Source: Candidatus Nomurabacteria bacterium (GTDB taxonomy: Bacteria; Patescibacteriota; Minisyncoccia; Phycocordibacterales; UBA9973). Taken from it: a stretch of 47,063 bases of DNA. The stretch spans positions 1 to 47,063 of the forward strand of contig CALRHK010000004.1 of NCBI GenBank assembly GCA_943359475.1. Reading direction: 5' to 3'. This document shows positions 1 through 8,792 of this stretch, in pieces. The translations under genes were made by a program, and so were the position numbers. The notes beneath the pieces are model-generated. The model was given only the letters and a program-made list of their open reading frames with translations. It did not search any database and was not told the DNA's origin. Within the stretch, counting starts at the first letter, position 1, and each line of letters starts with the position of its first letter.

Positions 1-104
1 GAAAGTGGGTCACGAATATTTATCTTTACAAAAGAAAGTGCAGTGTAAAGTAAGAAGACGACCACAACCGCGAGAACCACAACAAAGTGGGACTTTTTAT
101 CCAT
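1..104 (-). CDS. N-terminal fragment of a membrane-anchored protein (runs off the window)
   Basis: An ATG at 104 opens a frame that stays open to the window edge (34 codons). The visible part is a short charged start (MDKKSHF), then a Val/Leu-rich hydrophobic stretch of about 18 residues and a polar exit (KINIRDPL). This is a typical N-terminal signal anchor with the bulk of the protein outside the membrane. The start is supported by an extended -10 (TGaTATAAT) ending 6 nt before the ATG, so the mRNA would be leaderless. It follows the beta-propeller gene on the same strand with a 20-nt gap but has its own promoter. The function cannot be read from this fragment. Confidence 0.6.
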   Translation of the reverse strand, partial: MDKKSHFVVVLAVVVVFLLYTALSFVKINIRDPL

Positions 105-119
105 ACCAGGATTATATCA
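105..119 (-). promoter_or_regulatory. Extended -10 promoter, leaderless start of the gene at 104
   Basis: On the minus strand TGaTATAAT is followed by exactly 6 nt (CCTGGT) and then ATG. Transcription normally begins about 7 nt after the -10, that is at the start codon itself. No Shine-Dalgarno sequence is possible. Confidence 0.6.
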
Positions 120-124
120 TGCAC

Positions 125-1639
125 CTATTCATGGGCATCTGTGAATTTATAGAAGTAACCGTCTCGACTACCAACATAGATATTACCCTTCCAGACAGCA
201 GGAGTTGCTTCAATACAAGCGCCAGACGGCAAGAGCATGCGATGTAGCAATTCAGGCTTTGCAGGGTTTTTAAGGCTATATTGACGCAATGAGCCAACTT
301 CACATGTCGCCACGAGCAGTGCGTCATCTATGACCACTGGAGATGACCAGGCGTGGGTACCAATACTATCAAACCACGTCACTTCTCCACTGTCTTTATT
401 CACCGCGAGCAAGACGCCAGTATGCGTGGGCACATAAAGGTAATCACCAGAAAGTGCCGGAGTCGCCCAAATACCACCCTTTCCCGATGCATCAAGAGGC
501 ACATGAATCCCCCAAATATACGGATTAGTTTTATTATAAGGATTCAATTTAGTAAGTTGTCCAAGAAGTTGCGAAGTCTCATTCATTCGCTCTTCTTCAG
601 AACTTACATACAGCATGCCATCGCCATCAGCAACGATTGTTGCATCTGTGTCATCACCCACCCAATAATCAAATACGAGCGGAACCTCGCCTTCTCGTGC
701 CCTTGACACATCAAAGCCAACAATACGTCCTCCTGAGTTTGCGAAATAGACACGATCACCGTAGCGCACTACAGAGTTTTCGATACTCACTTCATTCCCA
801 ACACGCGCAATGAGTGCATCGTTATACGCAGGAGTTTCAAAAAGTAATTTTGGTGCAACCGCGACTTTGCCATCTACGTACGAACGATTGAGTTCATAAA
901 TAAAGAACCAACCATTCTCTCCACCTTCAAACAAAAGGCCATCCATTACTAGTGGGTTGCCGTCCCAATCATTGTTCCATTTCCCTTTCACTGCATCAGC
1001 ATCGAGTGACCAAAGTTCAGTTGGAATATCTTGGTCAAGTGCCACAATTCGTAACTTATTATCACGTGATCCAAAATATAAGAGTGGATAACCATCCGGA
1101 TCAAGTGTTACTGAACCCTTAATTAGGTCGCCGGTGAGAAATGACGGTCGCGTGTCTTTGCCTGTTTGCGAATCAACAAAATGCACCCTGCGGTCGTATG
1201 CACCAAAAATAATTTCTGTTACACCATCCGGGTGTTCCCAAACTACAGGTTGTCCTGTCCAGCCATTTCCACACCATTGTTTTGTTACACCAAATACCTC
1301 TGACAAACTACACATTGGTGAATCTGGGTACTTCCACGCAATTGTCGGTACTAGTGGTAGTGGGCCTTCTCCATACCACGTACGTGTTGGATTGCCTCGA
1401 AACATAGTGAGGCCTTGTACTTTAGCAAATGGTTTTGAGATTGTTGTCGCAGAAGTAATTTTCGCCTTTAGCGAATCAGGTGAAAGTGAGCGCTCTGACA
1501 CCTGCGCACCAACTGCATGTACGACTGGCGAAAAAACAGTTCGAACTGCAGAAAAATTTCTAACTATAAAAAAACCAAAAAGTGATACGACAATCAATAC
1601 CACGATAAGTACTACCTTTTTCATAAAGGAACTTCGCAT
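125..1639 (-). CDS. Membrane-anchored PQQ-like beta-propeller protein
   Basis: 504 aa. Residues about 7-27 form an N-terminal hydrophobic anchor after a basic start, so the rest is probably extracytoplasmic. The body has repeated beta-propeller blades of the PQQ/BamB type, with recurrent patterns such as 'VDSQTGK', 'VALDQD', 'VNKDSGEVTW' and 'IYVGSRDGYFYKF'. Family members are usually binding or scaffold proteins, or the propeller of PQQ dehydrogenases. No dehydrogenase catalytic segment or cofactor loop is apparent, so an enzyme role is unsupported. Two candidate starts lie 15 nt apart (MRSSF and MKKVV). The first is chosen because a TGaTAGAAT -10 ends 6 nt before it. It lies 12 nt after tatD. 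Ligand and exact role are unknown. Confidence 0.8.
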   Translation of the reverse strand: MRSSFMKKVVLIVVLIVVSLFGFFIVRNFSAVRTVFSPVVHAVGAQVSERSLSPDSLKAKITSATTISKPFAKVQGLTMFRGNPTRTWYGEGPLPLVPTIAWKYPDSPMCSLSEVFGVTKQWCGNGWTGQPVVWEHPDGVTEIIFGAYDRRVHFVDSQTGKDTRPSFLTGDLIKGSVTLDPDGYPLLYFGSRDNKLRIVALDQDIPTELWSLDADAVKGKWNNDWDGNPLVMDGLLFEGGENGWFFIYELNRSYVDGKVAVAPKLLFETPAYNDALIARVGNEVSIENSVVRYGDRVYFANSGGRIVGFDVSRAREGEVPLVFDYWVGDDTDATIVADGDGMLYVSSEEERMNETSQLLGQLTKLNPYNKTNPYIWGIHVPLDASGKGGIWATPALSGDYLYVPTHTGVLLAVNKDSGEVTWFDSIGTHAWSSPVVIDDALLVATCEVGSLRQYSLKNPAKPELLHRMLLPSGACIEATPAVWKGNIYVGSRDGYFYKFTDAHE

Positions 1640-1654
1640 AGTCTCATTCTATCA
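1640..1654 (-). promoter_or_regulatory. Extended -10 promoter overlapping the tatD stop codon
   Basis: TGaTAGAAT followed by GAGACT and the ATG at 1639. The TGA of this extended -10 is also the stop codon of tatD, so the promoter is embedded in the end of the preceding gene. It predicts a leaderless mRNA for the beta-propeller gene. Confidence 0.55.
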
Positions 1655-2446
1655 GTTTAAAGGAGTAAGCCCTGTGAATCTCATTGCATTTAGAAGTAAC
1701 TGCGCTCGTACTTTTTCAAAATCTTCATTGCGAATTTCAGCAATTTTTTTTACAACTTCTTCAACCATCCATGGTTCGCATGTTTTTCCACGATAGGGCA
1801 CTGGCGCAGCGAATGGCGCATCCGTTTCGGCCATAAGAGATTCAAGTGGCACCATTTGTATTACTTCGTCATAGTCTCTCGCAAACGTAATTGGACCATC
1901 AAATGATATCGTAAACCCCAACGCGAGTACTTGCATTGCAATTTCTTTATTGCCAATAAAAAAATGAAAATTTGCTCGAATGGTCTTTTGATATGGTTCA
2001 AGCATTGCAAGTACATCACTGTACGCATCCATACTTCCCTTTGATGGTCGCGCGTGAATCATAAGTGGCTTATTGAGCTCAAGCGCGAGCATGATGTGTT
2101 GTTTAAAAACTTCTTTCTGGCGATTTTTTGTTTCCTCGGTTTGATTACGAAAGTAATCAAGACCACACTCCCCAATCGCAACAACTCGTGGATGCGCTGC
2201 AATCTTTTTATATTCTTCAAAATCAAATGCTTCACTTGTATTGTCTGTGGGATGAAGTCCAACCGTCGCCCAAAAAAATGGATATTTTTCTGCAAGCAAA
2301 ACTGCGTCACGTGATGTTTGCGCATCAACACCAACAGTAATCGTTGCAGTTTCGTGTGCACGCATTCGAAACACTACAGCTTCTTCATCATTGCGAAGTG
2401 GTTGTAAATTGAGATGTGAATGGATGTCAAAATACTTGAAGTCCAT
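1652..2446 (-). CDS. tatD: TatD family metal-dependent hydrolase/DNase
   Basis: 264 aa, the usual family length. The TIM-barrel metal ligands are all visible: H9 and H11 (DIHSH), E93 (GECGLDY), H131, H161 and D209 (ETDAP). The family includes 3'-5' exonucleases and D-aminoacyl-tRNA or peptide deacylase-like enzymes; the exact substrate cannot be told here. An upstream in-frame start exists inside metG, but MDFKYF at 2446 is chosen because it lies one base after the metG stop (TAAtATG), a coupling pattern seen repeatedly in this window. Third gene of the operon 4967-1652. It ends in TGA, the only TGA stop found among the genes here. Confidence 0.92.
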   Translation of the reverse strand: MDFKYFDIHSHLNLQPLRNDEEAVVFRMRAHETATITVGVDAQTSRDAVLLAEKYPFFWATVGLHPTDNTSEAFDFEEYKKIAAHPRVVAIGECGLDYFRNQTEETKNRQKEVFKQHIMLALELNKPLMIHARPSKGSMDAYSDVLAMLEPYQKTIRANFHFFIGNKEIAMQVLALGFTISFDGPITFARDYDEVIQMVPLESLMAETDAPFAAPVPYRGKTCEPWMVEEVVKKIAEIRNEDFEKVRAQLLLNAMRFTGLTPLN

Positions 2447-2447
2447 A

Positions 2448-3893
2448 TTAATCCTTGCGCATAAAGAGTGGCTGTTCAGGTTTTTTATTTTCAATAATAA
2501 GTTTTTGTATCATTATTGCTGTTTCTGGCATAAATGGTTCGAGTCTAACGGCAACTCCATACAAATGAGCGAGCACTCGATGTAAATCTTTTTTGGCTTC
2601 TTCTGGACTAGTTTTAATTTTTTTAAACGGCTCATTTTTCTGGATATCTTGATCAATCATGGAAATCGCAAGCCATATTTTTTGGACTTCTTCTGTAATA
2701 GCGAAATGCTCAAGCGTATCAACCTTTTTATCATAATAAGTAACTGACTTATCTTCGTCAGTAAGTGATACTCCATACGAGGTCGCCATGGTCATAATTC
2801 GTGACACAAGATTTCCAAGACCATTTGCGAGTCCTGCATTGTAGGCATCTTTAAAACGCTCAATGGTAAATGGACTATCTTCAAAGGTATTTATTTCTTT
2901 TGCAAGGAAAAAACGTAGAGCATCAGTACCATACTCAGCGACAATATCTTTTGGATTAATCACATTACCGAGCGATTTTGACATTTTCACGCCACCTTCA
3001 GCGGTAATGTGTCCATTAACAATGATCTGGTGTGAATTTGGAAGTTCAGCAGCCATAAGCATTGCTTGCCACATTGCTGCCTGAAAGCGCGTATTATCTT
3101 TCCCGCAATACTGCGTTGGATTTCCATCTTTCCAATAGATTTTAAAATTACCACTCTCGTCTGGCCAGCCAAGTGTTGATATATAATTCGTCAATGCATC
3201 AAACCAAACATACATTACGTGTTCATCATCGCCAGGAACTGGAACGCCCCATGGCATTTTTGACTTCAGACGTGAAATAGGAAAATCGCGTAATCCTCCT
3301 TTTACAAATGATTTTACTTCATTAAAACGAAAATCAGGGATCACAAAATGAGGGTGCTCGTCGTAAAAAGCGATAAGTTTCTCACCAAATGCAGAGTATT
3401 TGAAAAAATAATTTTCCTCCTGTATGTGTTCAAGTGGCTTGCCAGGATGTAGTGGGCACTCCCCATTTACAAGTTCAGAATCAGTCTTTTCTTCTTCACA
3501 CCCTATACAATATTTTGCTTCGTAAAACTTTTTATAGATAAAACCATTTTTCGCAACACGCTCCCAAAATGCTTGCGCGGCTTTAATATGATGCGTGTCT
3601 GTTGTGCGTATAAAATGGAGTTGGTCTGAGATCCCGAAACTTTTTACACTTTCTTTAAATTTTTCTACATAACCGTCAACAAAAACCTGCGGCGAAAGTC
3701 CTGCTTCCTTTGCTTTTTCAAATATTTTGAGTCCATGCTCGTCAGTCCCTGTATTAAAAAACACATCAAAACCCGCAAGCATTTTGTAGCGAGCAATAAT
3801 ATCAGCACGCACAAATTCAAGCGCGTGACCCATATGGAGTTCCGCATTGACATACGGAAGTGTTGTGGTGAGGTAAAATGGTTGTTTGTTCAT
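2448..3893 (-). CDS. metG: Methionyl-tRNA synthetase
   Basis: 481 aa, class I synthetase that charges tRNA-Met in the cytosol. HIGH-type motif HMGH at residues 20-23, KMSKS at 303-307. The connective-peptide zinc knuckle has cysteines near 129 and 132 (CIGC) and a further C/H pair around 146-149. At 481 aa it lacks the C-terminal EMAP/dimerisation extension of longer MetRS, common in reduced genomes. The start abuts the previous stop (TAA followed directly by ATG), so it is translationally coupled to the permease gene upstream and to tatD downstream. Confidence 0.95.
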   Translation of the reverse strand: MNKQPFYLTTTLPYVNAELHMGHALEFVRADIIARYKMLAGFDVFFNTGTDEHGLKIFEKAKEAGLSPQVFVDGYVEKFKESVKSFGISDQLHFIRTTDTHHIKAAQAFWERVAKNGFIYKKFYEAKYCIGCEEEKTDSELVNGECPLHPGKPLEHIQEENYFFKYSAFGEKLIAFYDEHPHFVIPDFRFNEVKSFVKGGLRDFPISRLKSKMPWGVPVPGDDEHVMYVWFDALTNYISTLGWPDESGNFKIYWKDGNPTQYCGKDNTRFQAAMWQAMLMAAELPNSHQIIVNGHITAEGGVKMSKSLGNVINPKDIVAEYGTDALRFFLAKEINTFEDSPFTIERFKDAYNAGLANGLGNLVSRIMTMATSYGVSLTDEDKSVTYYDKKVDTLEHFAITEEVQKIWLAISMIDQDIQKNEPFKKIKTSPEEAKKDLHRVLAHLYGVAVRLEPFMPETAIMIQKLIIENKKPEQPLFMRKD

Positions 3894-4967
3894 TTAGTCA
3901 GTGAGCGGAACACCTGCTTTCTTCTTTTCGATATCGCCCATGTATTCGAGTATACTTACTGCCACGGGAATCGCAAGAATAAGCCCCCAGAAGCCCGCTA
4001 GAGACGCCCCCATCAATACTGAGAGTATGACCACTAGTGGTGAGATTCCAATCACCTTTTTTATCACAAGTGGTTGCAAGAAGTAATTCTCAAGTTGCTG
4101 AACCACTGTATAGAAACCTGCAACAATCACCGCGAGCGTAAAACCCCCTTGCATATACCCAAACATTATTGCTGGAATTGCCGCAAGCACTATACCAAAT
4201 GGTATAAGTTCGAAAATTCCAGCAAAGATTGCAAGTAGTAGTGCGTACGGTACATCTAGTAGTGTTAAACCAATAAAGGTTACGACACCGACGATAAGCC
4301 CGAGCAATAACTGTCCTTTGATCCAGAGCGCAATTTTCCGCTGTGAACGCTTCCAGAGTCCGACAATATAATCCTCATGTTTTTGAGGAACAACAATGCG
4401 CAAGAACTTTTCAATCCCGTTCTCTTGGATTGAAAGATAAAATGAAATGACTGTAACAAGTACGAGGTTGATGATGCCACCAAAAAGTGCTGCAAGGATG
4501 CCAAAAATGCCACCTGAAACTTTTGAGACAATCGCCTGAGCACCAGAAATTACATCGTTAAAATTACCACTTTGTGTGAGTGTTGAAATAATTTTTTCTG
4601 CCTGTGTAAGATTTTTCCCGGTAAGAAACGTTGGGATATCAGCTGAGGGGAAATATTTTTGAATTATTGGCGCCAAACTTGAGACTTCGGTAATAATAAT
4701 TGGCGCAAACATATAAAAGAGTCCTGCAAAGAGTACTATGATCAATATGTAAATGAGCACCACACTCAGCGTGCGGTTGAATCTATATCTTACAAGTCTG
4801 TTCGCTGTCGCTTCAACAAACGAAGCAATAACGATTGACGTAAGTAAAATAAGAAATATATCTTTGAGGTAATAGAGGAGGTATAAGAAAATACCCCAAA
4901 GCGCTACGCGCAAAATCGTGCCGTTTGAAATCGAAACATAGTTTGTACGGGGGTTATTTGCCATCAC
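3894..4967 (-). CDS. AI-2E family (PerM/YdiK-type) membrane transporter
   Basis: 357 aa with about 7-8 hydrophobic segments: an N-terminal pair near residues 14-48, one at about 57-80, and a C-terminal block ending 'GFWGLILAIPVAVSILEY', the typical family signature. The family includes AI-2 exporters and Na+/H+ antiporter-like proteins; substrate not predictable. GTG at 4967 is immediately followed by ATG at 4964; either can be the start. The GTG lies 7 nt after an extended -10. First gene of the operon with metG and tatD, an arrangement with no obvious functional logic. Confidence 0.85.
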   Translation of the reverse strand: MMANNPRTNYVSISNGTILRVALWGIFLYLLYYLKDIFLILLTSIVIASFVEATANRLVRYRFNRTLSVVLIYILIIVLFAGLFYMFAPIIITEVSSLAPIIQKYFPSADIPTFLTGKNLTQAEKIISTLTQSGNFNDVISGAQAIVSKVSGGIFGILAALFGGIINLVLVTVISFYLSIQENGIEKFLRIVVPQKHEDYIVGLWKRSQRKIALWIKGQLLLGLIVGVVTFIGLTLLDVPYALLLAIFAGIFELIPFGIVLAAIPAIMFGYMQGGFTLAVIVAGFYTVVQQLENYFLQPLVIKKVIGISPLVVILSVLMGASLAGFWGLILAIPVAVSILEYMGDIEKKKAGVPLTD

Positions 4968-4983
4968 TAGTTAAATAATACCA
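4968..4983 (-). promoter_or_regulatory. Extended -10 promoter of the permease-metG-tatD operon
   Basis: TGgTATTAT ends 7 nt before the GTG start and 10 nt before the alternative ATG. It predicts a leaderless or nearly leaderless transcript. Confidence 0.5.
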
Positions 4984-5003
4984 AAAATTCTTAATGCTAC
5001 CTA

Positions 5004-6167
5004 TTAACCTTCGTGGAAACAGGACTCCCACGTCGTATAGTATCGTCTCAGATACTCGTCTTTATCATAACCAAGAGCTTCTTTTGCGTAGTAAAGTGCG
5101 TTGAGCTTGAAATGTTCCCTGAGCCCTGGAGCATTAATAAACTCTCGTATTTTTTCAATAAAACATGTTTCGTCTCCCCTTTCACATACGAAATTCACCC
5201 CTCGAATATCATGCAAAATCGGTGCAGCAACACCAGCATTTGAAGTGATGACTGGGCACGAGCAAGCAAGTGCTTCAAGACTTGTCATACCGTTATCTTC
5301 ACTTTTAGAAGTAACGAGTACAAGGTTTGCTGTTTTGTAATAACTATAAATATCTACTGGCTCTGACTCAAAAACCACATTACCACTGATTCCTTTATGT
5401 ATCGCGTAATTTTGTAAGTGTTTCTTCTCGGGTCCAGCACCAACAATAACAAGACCAATTCTTGGGAAACTTTTTGTAAGCACTTTCATTACATCAATCG
5501 CAAGAGTGATATTTTTCGATCGAGTGAGCTCGCCATGCATGAGAATAATAAAAGTGAATGCTGGATATTTTGCGTGCAAATCAACCGTAACAGGAAGCTT
5601 GGCAATACGATCTACATCTAAAAACATCGGTAATACCGAAATTTTTGATGCGAGTATTTTATGACGTGCAACAATTCGATTTGCAATTTCATTTGAAACA
5701 ACACGCAGACCGGTCGCACGAAATACAACCGCTTTTGCAATTACTTTTTTGAGAAAAGTTGTCTTGGTAAAATCAGACTCGATCTGTACCTGTAATCGTT
5801 TTTTATAGTGATGTGCAGTAAACATAGCAAAAAGACCAAGCCAATATGGGTCCGCAACGGTTATTAAATCTGCATGTAGTCTTCCCTTCCATGTGAGTTG
5901 TGAGCGCACGACTCGCACGACATCAATTGGAAAAAAGAAACGGGAAAATGAATTTGTTGGATATACCCAAATATTCTCTCCTATTTTATGAGCAGTAGTG
6001 ATATGTGTGCGGGTATTTATTAAAAGAATATGAAGTTCTCCAGCAAGCGCAGCGTACTCAAGTATCCTGCCACGAAAAAGTGAGCCCTCGGTGAGAACGT
6101 CTAAGTTACTTGTAAACATGAGCACCTTAATTTTTATTGGAATTCGAGAACCTGATACAGGTGGCAT
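5004..6167 (-). CDS. Glycosyltransferase family 4-type (GT-B fold)
   Basis: 387 aa. The C-terminal Rossmann domain has the group-1 features: 'GAGPEKKHLQ' nucleotide-sugar strand/turn and an E-x7-E motif in 'SEDNGMTSLEA', followed by 'CPVITSNAG'. The N-terminal domain is the more variable acceptor-binding half. It probably transfers a sugar from a nucleotide donor to an envelope glycan or glycolipid; donor and acceptor are not predictable. Start: ATG 6167 lies 6 nt after a perfect TATAAT. It is a single gene; the promoter lies in the last codons of the upstream M16 peptidase gene. Confidence 0.88.
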   Translation of the reverse strand: MPPVSGSRIPIKIKVLMFTSNLDVLTEGSLFRGRILEYAALAGELHILLINTRTHITTAHKIGENIWVYPTNSFSRFFFPIDVVRVVRSQLTWKGRLHADLITVADPYWLGLFAMFTAHHYKKRLQVQIESDFTKTTFLKKVIAKAVVFRATGLRVVSNEIANRIVARHKILASKISVLPMFLDVDRIAKLPVTVDLHAKYPAFTFIILMHGELTRSKNITLAIDVMKVLTKSFPRIGLVIVGAGPEKKHLQNYAIHKGISGNVVFESEPVDIYSYYKTANLVLVTSKSEDNGMTSLEALACSCPVITSNAGVAAPILHDIRGVNFVCERGDETCFIEKIREFINAPGLREHFKLNALYYAKEALGYDKDEYLRRYYTTWESCFHEG

Positions 6168-6179
6168 ATCTCAATTATA
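6168..6179 (-). promoter_or_regulatory. TATAAT -10 promoter, leaderless glycosyltransferase mRNA
   Basis: TATAAT plus TGAGAT plus ATG. The -10 overlaps the stop codon region of the M16 peptidase gene (CTATAA). Spacing of 6 nt puts the transcription start on or next to the A of the ATG. Confidence 0.6.
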
Positions 6180-7446
6180 GTTTGAGAAGTGCAATAATGG
6201 AATCCTTGTCTGTGTATGGACCAATGAGCGCAAGGTTCGCATGTGATGATTGAAAAATTTCTCCGGCAATATCTTTGATTTGTTCTGCTGTGACTGCACG
6301 AATTTCTTCTTCGATTTGGGGAAGCGTCTTTATCTCTTTATGGAGAATATCCTGAGCGCCGTAAAATGATGCGAATTCATCACTCGATTCTAACCCGAGC
6401 TTCATATTGCCAATCAAAAATTGCTTTGCTTTTTGCAATTCAGTATCCAAGACACGTTCTTGTGTACATTGCTTACATTCAGCAATAATGGTACTGACCA
6501 CTTCTTCTACTCGTGAGGTATCGCACCCAACTGAAATCATAAATATGCCGTGATCGGTATAAGTATCGAGGCCAGTGCGCACATAGTAACAAACGCCCAT
6601 TTCCTCACGAAGTTTTTGGAAAAGACGCGAACTCATTCCTTGCCCTAAGATTGTAGCAAGTACACGCGCGGTTCGATTTTTAATGTTGTAGGTATCAAAC
6701 GCACGAAATCCCAAAACAAAGTGTGTTTGATCAGTCGCTTTGTGCGTTAATGATACTGCAGGTTCTTTTTGTAGTTCAAGTACTTTATCTTTCTTTTTTT
6801 TACTTGTACGTGGTTGCTCACCAAATACTTTTTCGATTTGGGTTCGCACTTCATCTTCATTAAAATTACCTGCGACAATTACGGTTGTTGCTTCTGGTAC
6901 ATACTGTTCACCATAATAACGGACAAGATCATCTCGTGTAAGACCTCGCACGCTTTCTACGGTGCCCGCAATATTCCAACCTGCAGGTGTATCACCATAC
7001 ATGAGCGCCATAAAGAGGTCTTGGACATGGTCTTGTGGTGAATCTTCATACATATGGATCTCTTCAATAACCACACCTTTTTCTTTTTCAATCTCCGATG
7101 CGGGAAAAGTGGAGTGAAGATAAATATCGGAAATAACATCAAATATTTTTGAAAAGTTTGAAGCATCACTCTTTGCATAGTATCCAGTATATTCTTGAGA
7201 AGTAAATGCATTTGATTGTGCGCCGATACTATCAAGCTCGTGCGCAATCGCAAGTGCACTTGGTCGATTGCTGGTACCCTTGAAACACATATGTTCAATA
7301 AAGTGCGAAATTCCTTGGTGTTGCTTCGTCTCATATTTTGAACCTGTCTCAACAAGCACAAGTACTGTCACTGTTTGATTCTCAGTTAGTGGCACCGTAA
7401 TGACACGCAAACCATTTGCGAGTTCTGTTTTGTGATAGTTACTCAT
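6175..7446 (-). CDS. M16 family zinc metallopeptidase
   Basis: 423 aa. HxxEH zinc site at residues 48-52 (HFIEH) and the distal ligand glutamate about 76 residues on (E128/E129 in 'VIEEIHMYEDSP'), so the active half is intact. Two tandem M16 domains as in the single-chain mitochondrial-processing-peptidase-like bacterial family. It likely degrades or processes peptides; no signal peptide is visible, so it is probably cytoplasmic. Last gene of the operon 10715-6175; its start lies 3 nt after the glyS stop. Confidence 0.92.
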   Translation of the reverse strand: MSNYHKTELANGLRVITVPLTENQTVTVLVLVETGSKYETKQHQGISHFIEHMCFKGTSNRPSALAIAHELDSIGAQSNAFTSQEYTGYYAKSDASNFSKIFDVISDIYLHSTFPASEIEKEKGVVIEEIHMYEDSPQDHVQDLFMALMYGDTPAGWNIAGTVESVRGLTRDDLVRYYGEQYVPEATTVIVAGNFNEDEVRTQIEKVFGEQPRTSKKKKDKVLELQKEPAVSLTHKATDQTHFVLGFRAFDTYNIKNRTARVLATILGQGMSSRLFQKLREEMGVCYYVRTGLDTYTDHGIFMISVGCDTSRVEEVVSTIIAECKQCTQERVLDTELQKAKQFLIGNMKLGLESSDEFASFYGAQDILHKEIKTLPQIEEEIRAVTAEQIKDIAGEIFQSSHANLALIGPYTDKDSIIALLKL

Positions 7447-7449
7447 GTA

Positions 7450-8790
7450 TTATTTTAGATGAGTGGCAATGGTGGTAAGTAATGCATCGATCGCTACGCG
7501 GGTTTGCTGACCTGAATCACGATCACGAACGGTAACTGTATCACGAAGTGCATCTCCACCTTCACCGAGGGTATCGAAGTCAACAACAATACACCATGGT
7601 GTCCCAATTTCATCTTGGCGACGATAACGCTTTCCGATATTGCCATTGTCGTCCCACATAACACGGCCAAATTTTTCTTTAAGGAGAGTGAATACTTCGC
7701 GCGCTTTTGCAACAAGCTCTGGTTTGTTTTTCAAAAGTGGCGAGACTGCACAAATGACGGGCGCAATCTGTGGTTTGAGCTTAAGGAAACTACGAACTTC
7801 CCCATCCTTTTCATCTTCATGGTACGCTGCTGTCAAAATCGCAAGCACAGTACGATCGAGTCCAAACGTTGGTTCAATCACGTGAGGAACTATTTTTTCT
7901 TTCGCCTCTTCATCTAAATAAGTAAGTTCAACCGTTGATGCTTGCGAGTGATTCTGTAAATCAAAGTCAGTACGGTATGCGAGACCATAGAGTTCTTTTC
8001 TACCAAATGGGAAATCAAATTCGAAATCAATGGTGCGTTTTGAATAATGAGCTAGATCATCTTTTGGTACTTCGAGCTCGTGAATATTTTTTTCCGGTAA
8101 ACCAATAGTACGCATCCACTCATGCATACCTTTTCGCCACTCTTCAAACGTAGCCTCCCATTGTGATTCGTGAATAAAGTACTCAATTTCCATTTGCTCA
8201 AATTCTCGCACTCGAAAAATAAAATCACGTGGGGTAATTTCATTACGAAAAGCTTTTCCTATTTGTGCCATGCCGAACGGAAGCTTTGGATGAAAAGAAT
8301 CAATAACATTTTTAAAGTTTACAAACATCCCCTGTGCAGTCTCTGGGCGAAAATACGCAATTGATGACGAGTCTTCCATTGCGCCGATTTGGGTTTTAAA
8401 CATCATATTGAATTGACGAGGTTCACCAAGTGCCCCATCACATTCTGGACATTTTGTAGGGTCCTCAAGCTGGTCAGCACGAAAACGTCTCTTACATTGT
8501 GTGCATTCTGTAAGCGGATCTGAAAAACCGGCAACGTGACCACTTGCTTCCCATACTTTTGGATTCATGAGAAGCGCCGCATCTACTTCATACATATCTT
8601 CACGATTATATACAAATTGTTTTCGCCAGAGTGCCTTGATATTTTCTTTAAGCGCGACACCGAGTGGTCCGTAGTCCCAAGTACCAGCGAGCCCACCATA
8701 AATTTCTGAACCTTGGTAGATAAAACCGCGTCGCTTACAAAGCGACGTGATTTTATCCATTAATTCTTGATTCTTTTTATTGTCATGCAT
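7450..8790 (-). CDS. glyS: Glycyl-tRNA synthetase, single-chain alpha2 type
   Basis: 446 aa, class II. The N-terminal 'GFIYQGSEIYGG' and 'TWDYGPLG' segments, a zinc ribbon (CTQC and, 15 residues on, CPEC), motif 2 around 'GKAFRNEITPRDFIFR' and 'RPETAQGMF' identify the homodimeric (eukaryote/Gram-positive-type) enzyme, not the glyQ/glyS tetramer. The C-terminal anticodon-binding domain is present ('GTPWCIVVDFDTL'). Located 2 nt after the upstream membrane-protein gene stop, in the same transcript. Confidence 0.95.
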   Translation of the reverse strand: MHDNKKNQELMDKITSLCKRRGFIYQGSEIYGGLAGTWDYGPLGVALKENIKALWRKQFVYNREDMYEVDAALLMNPKVWEASGHVAGFSDPLTECTQCKRRFRADQLEDPTKCPECDGALGEPRQFNMMFKTQIGAMEDSSSIAYFRPETAQGMFVNFKNVIDSFHPKLPFGMAQIGKAFRNEITPRDFIFRVREFEQMEIEYFIHESQWEATFEEWRKGMHEWMRTIGLPEKNIHELEVPKDDLAHYSKRTIDFEFDFPFGRKELYGLAYRTDFDLQNHSQASTVELTYLDEEAKEKIVPHVIEPTFGLDRTVLAILTAAYHEDEKDGEVRSFLKLKPQIAPVICAVSPLLKNKPELVAKAREVFTLLKEKFGRVMWDDNGNIGKRYRRQDEIGTPWCIVVDFDTLGEGGDALRDTVTVRDRDSGQQTRVAIDALLTTIATHLK

Positions 8791-8792
8791 GA

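Noticed and set aside
1-30. The sequence GGTCACGAATA near the window start also occurs at 45674-45684
   Set aside because: An 11-base match inside the coding region at 1-104 without further similarity; chance is the simplest explanation.
1134-1796. 220-codon open frame on the plus strand
   Set aside because: Lies antisense over the beta-propeller gene and tatD, which have clear family motifs; the translation has no recognisable features.
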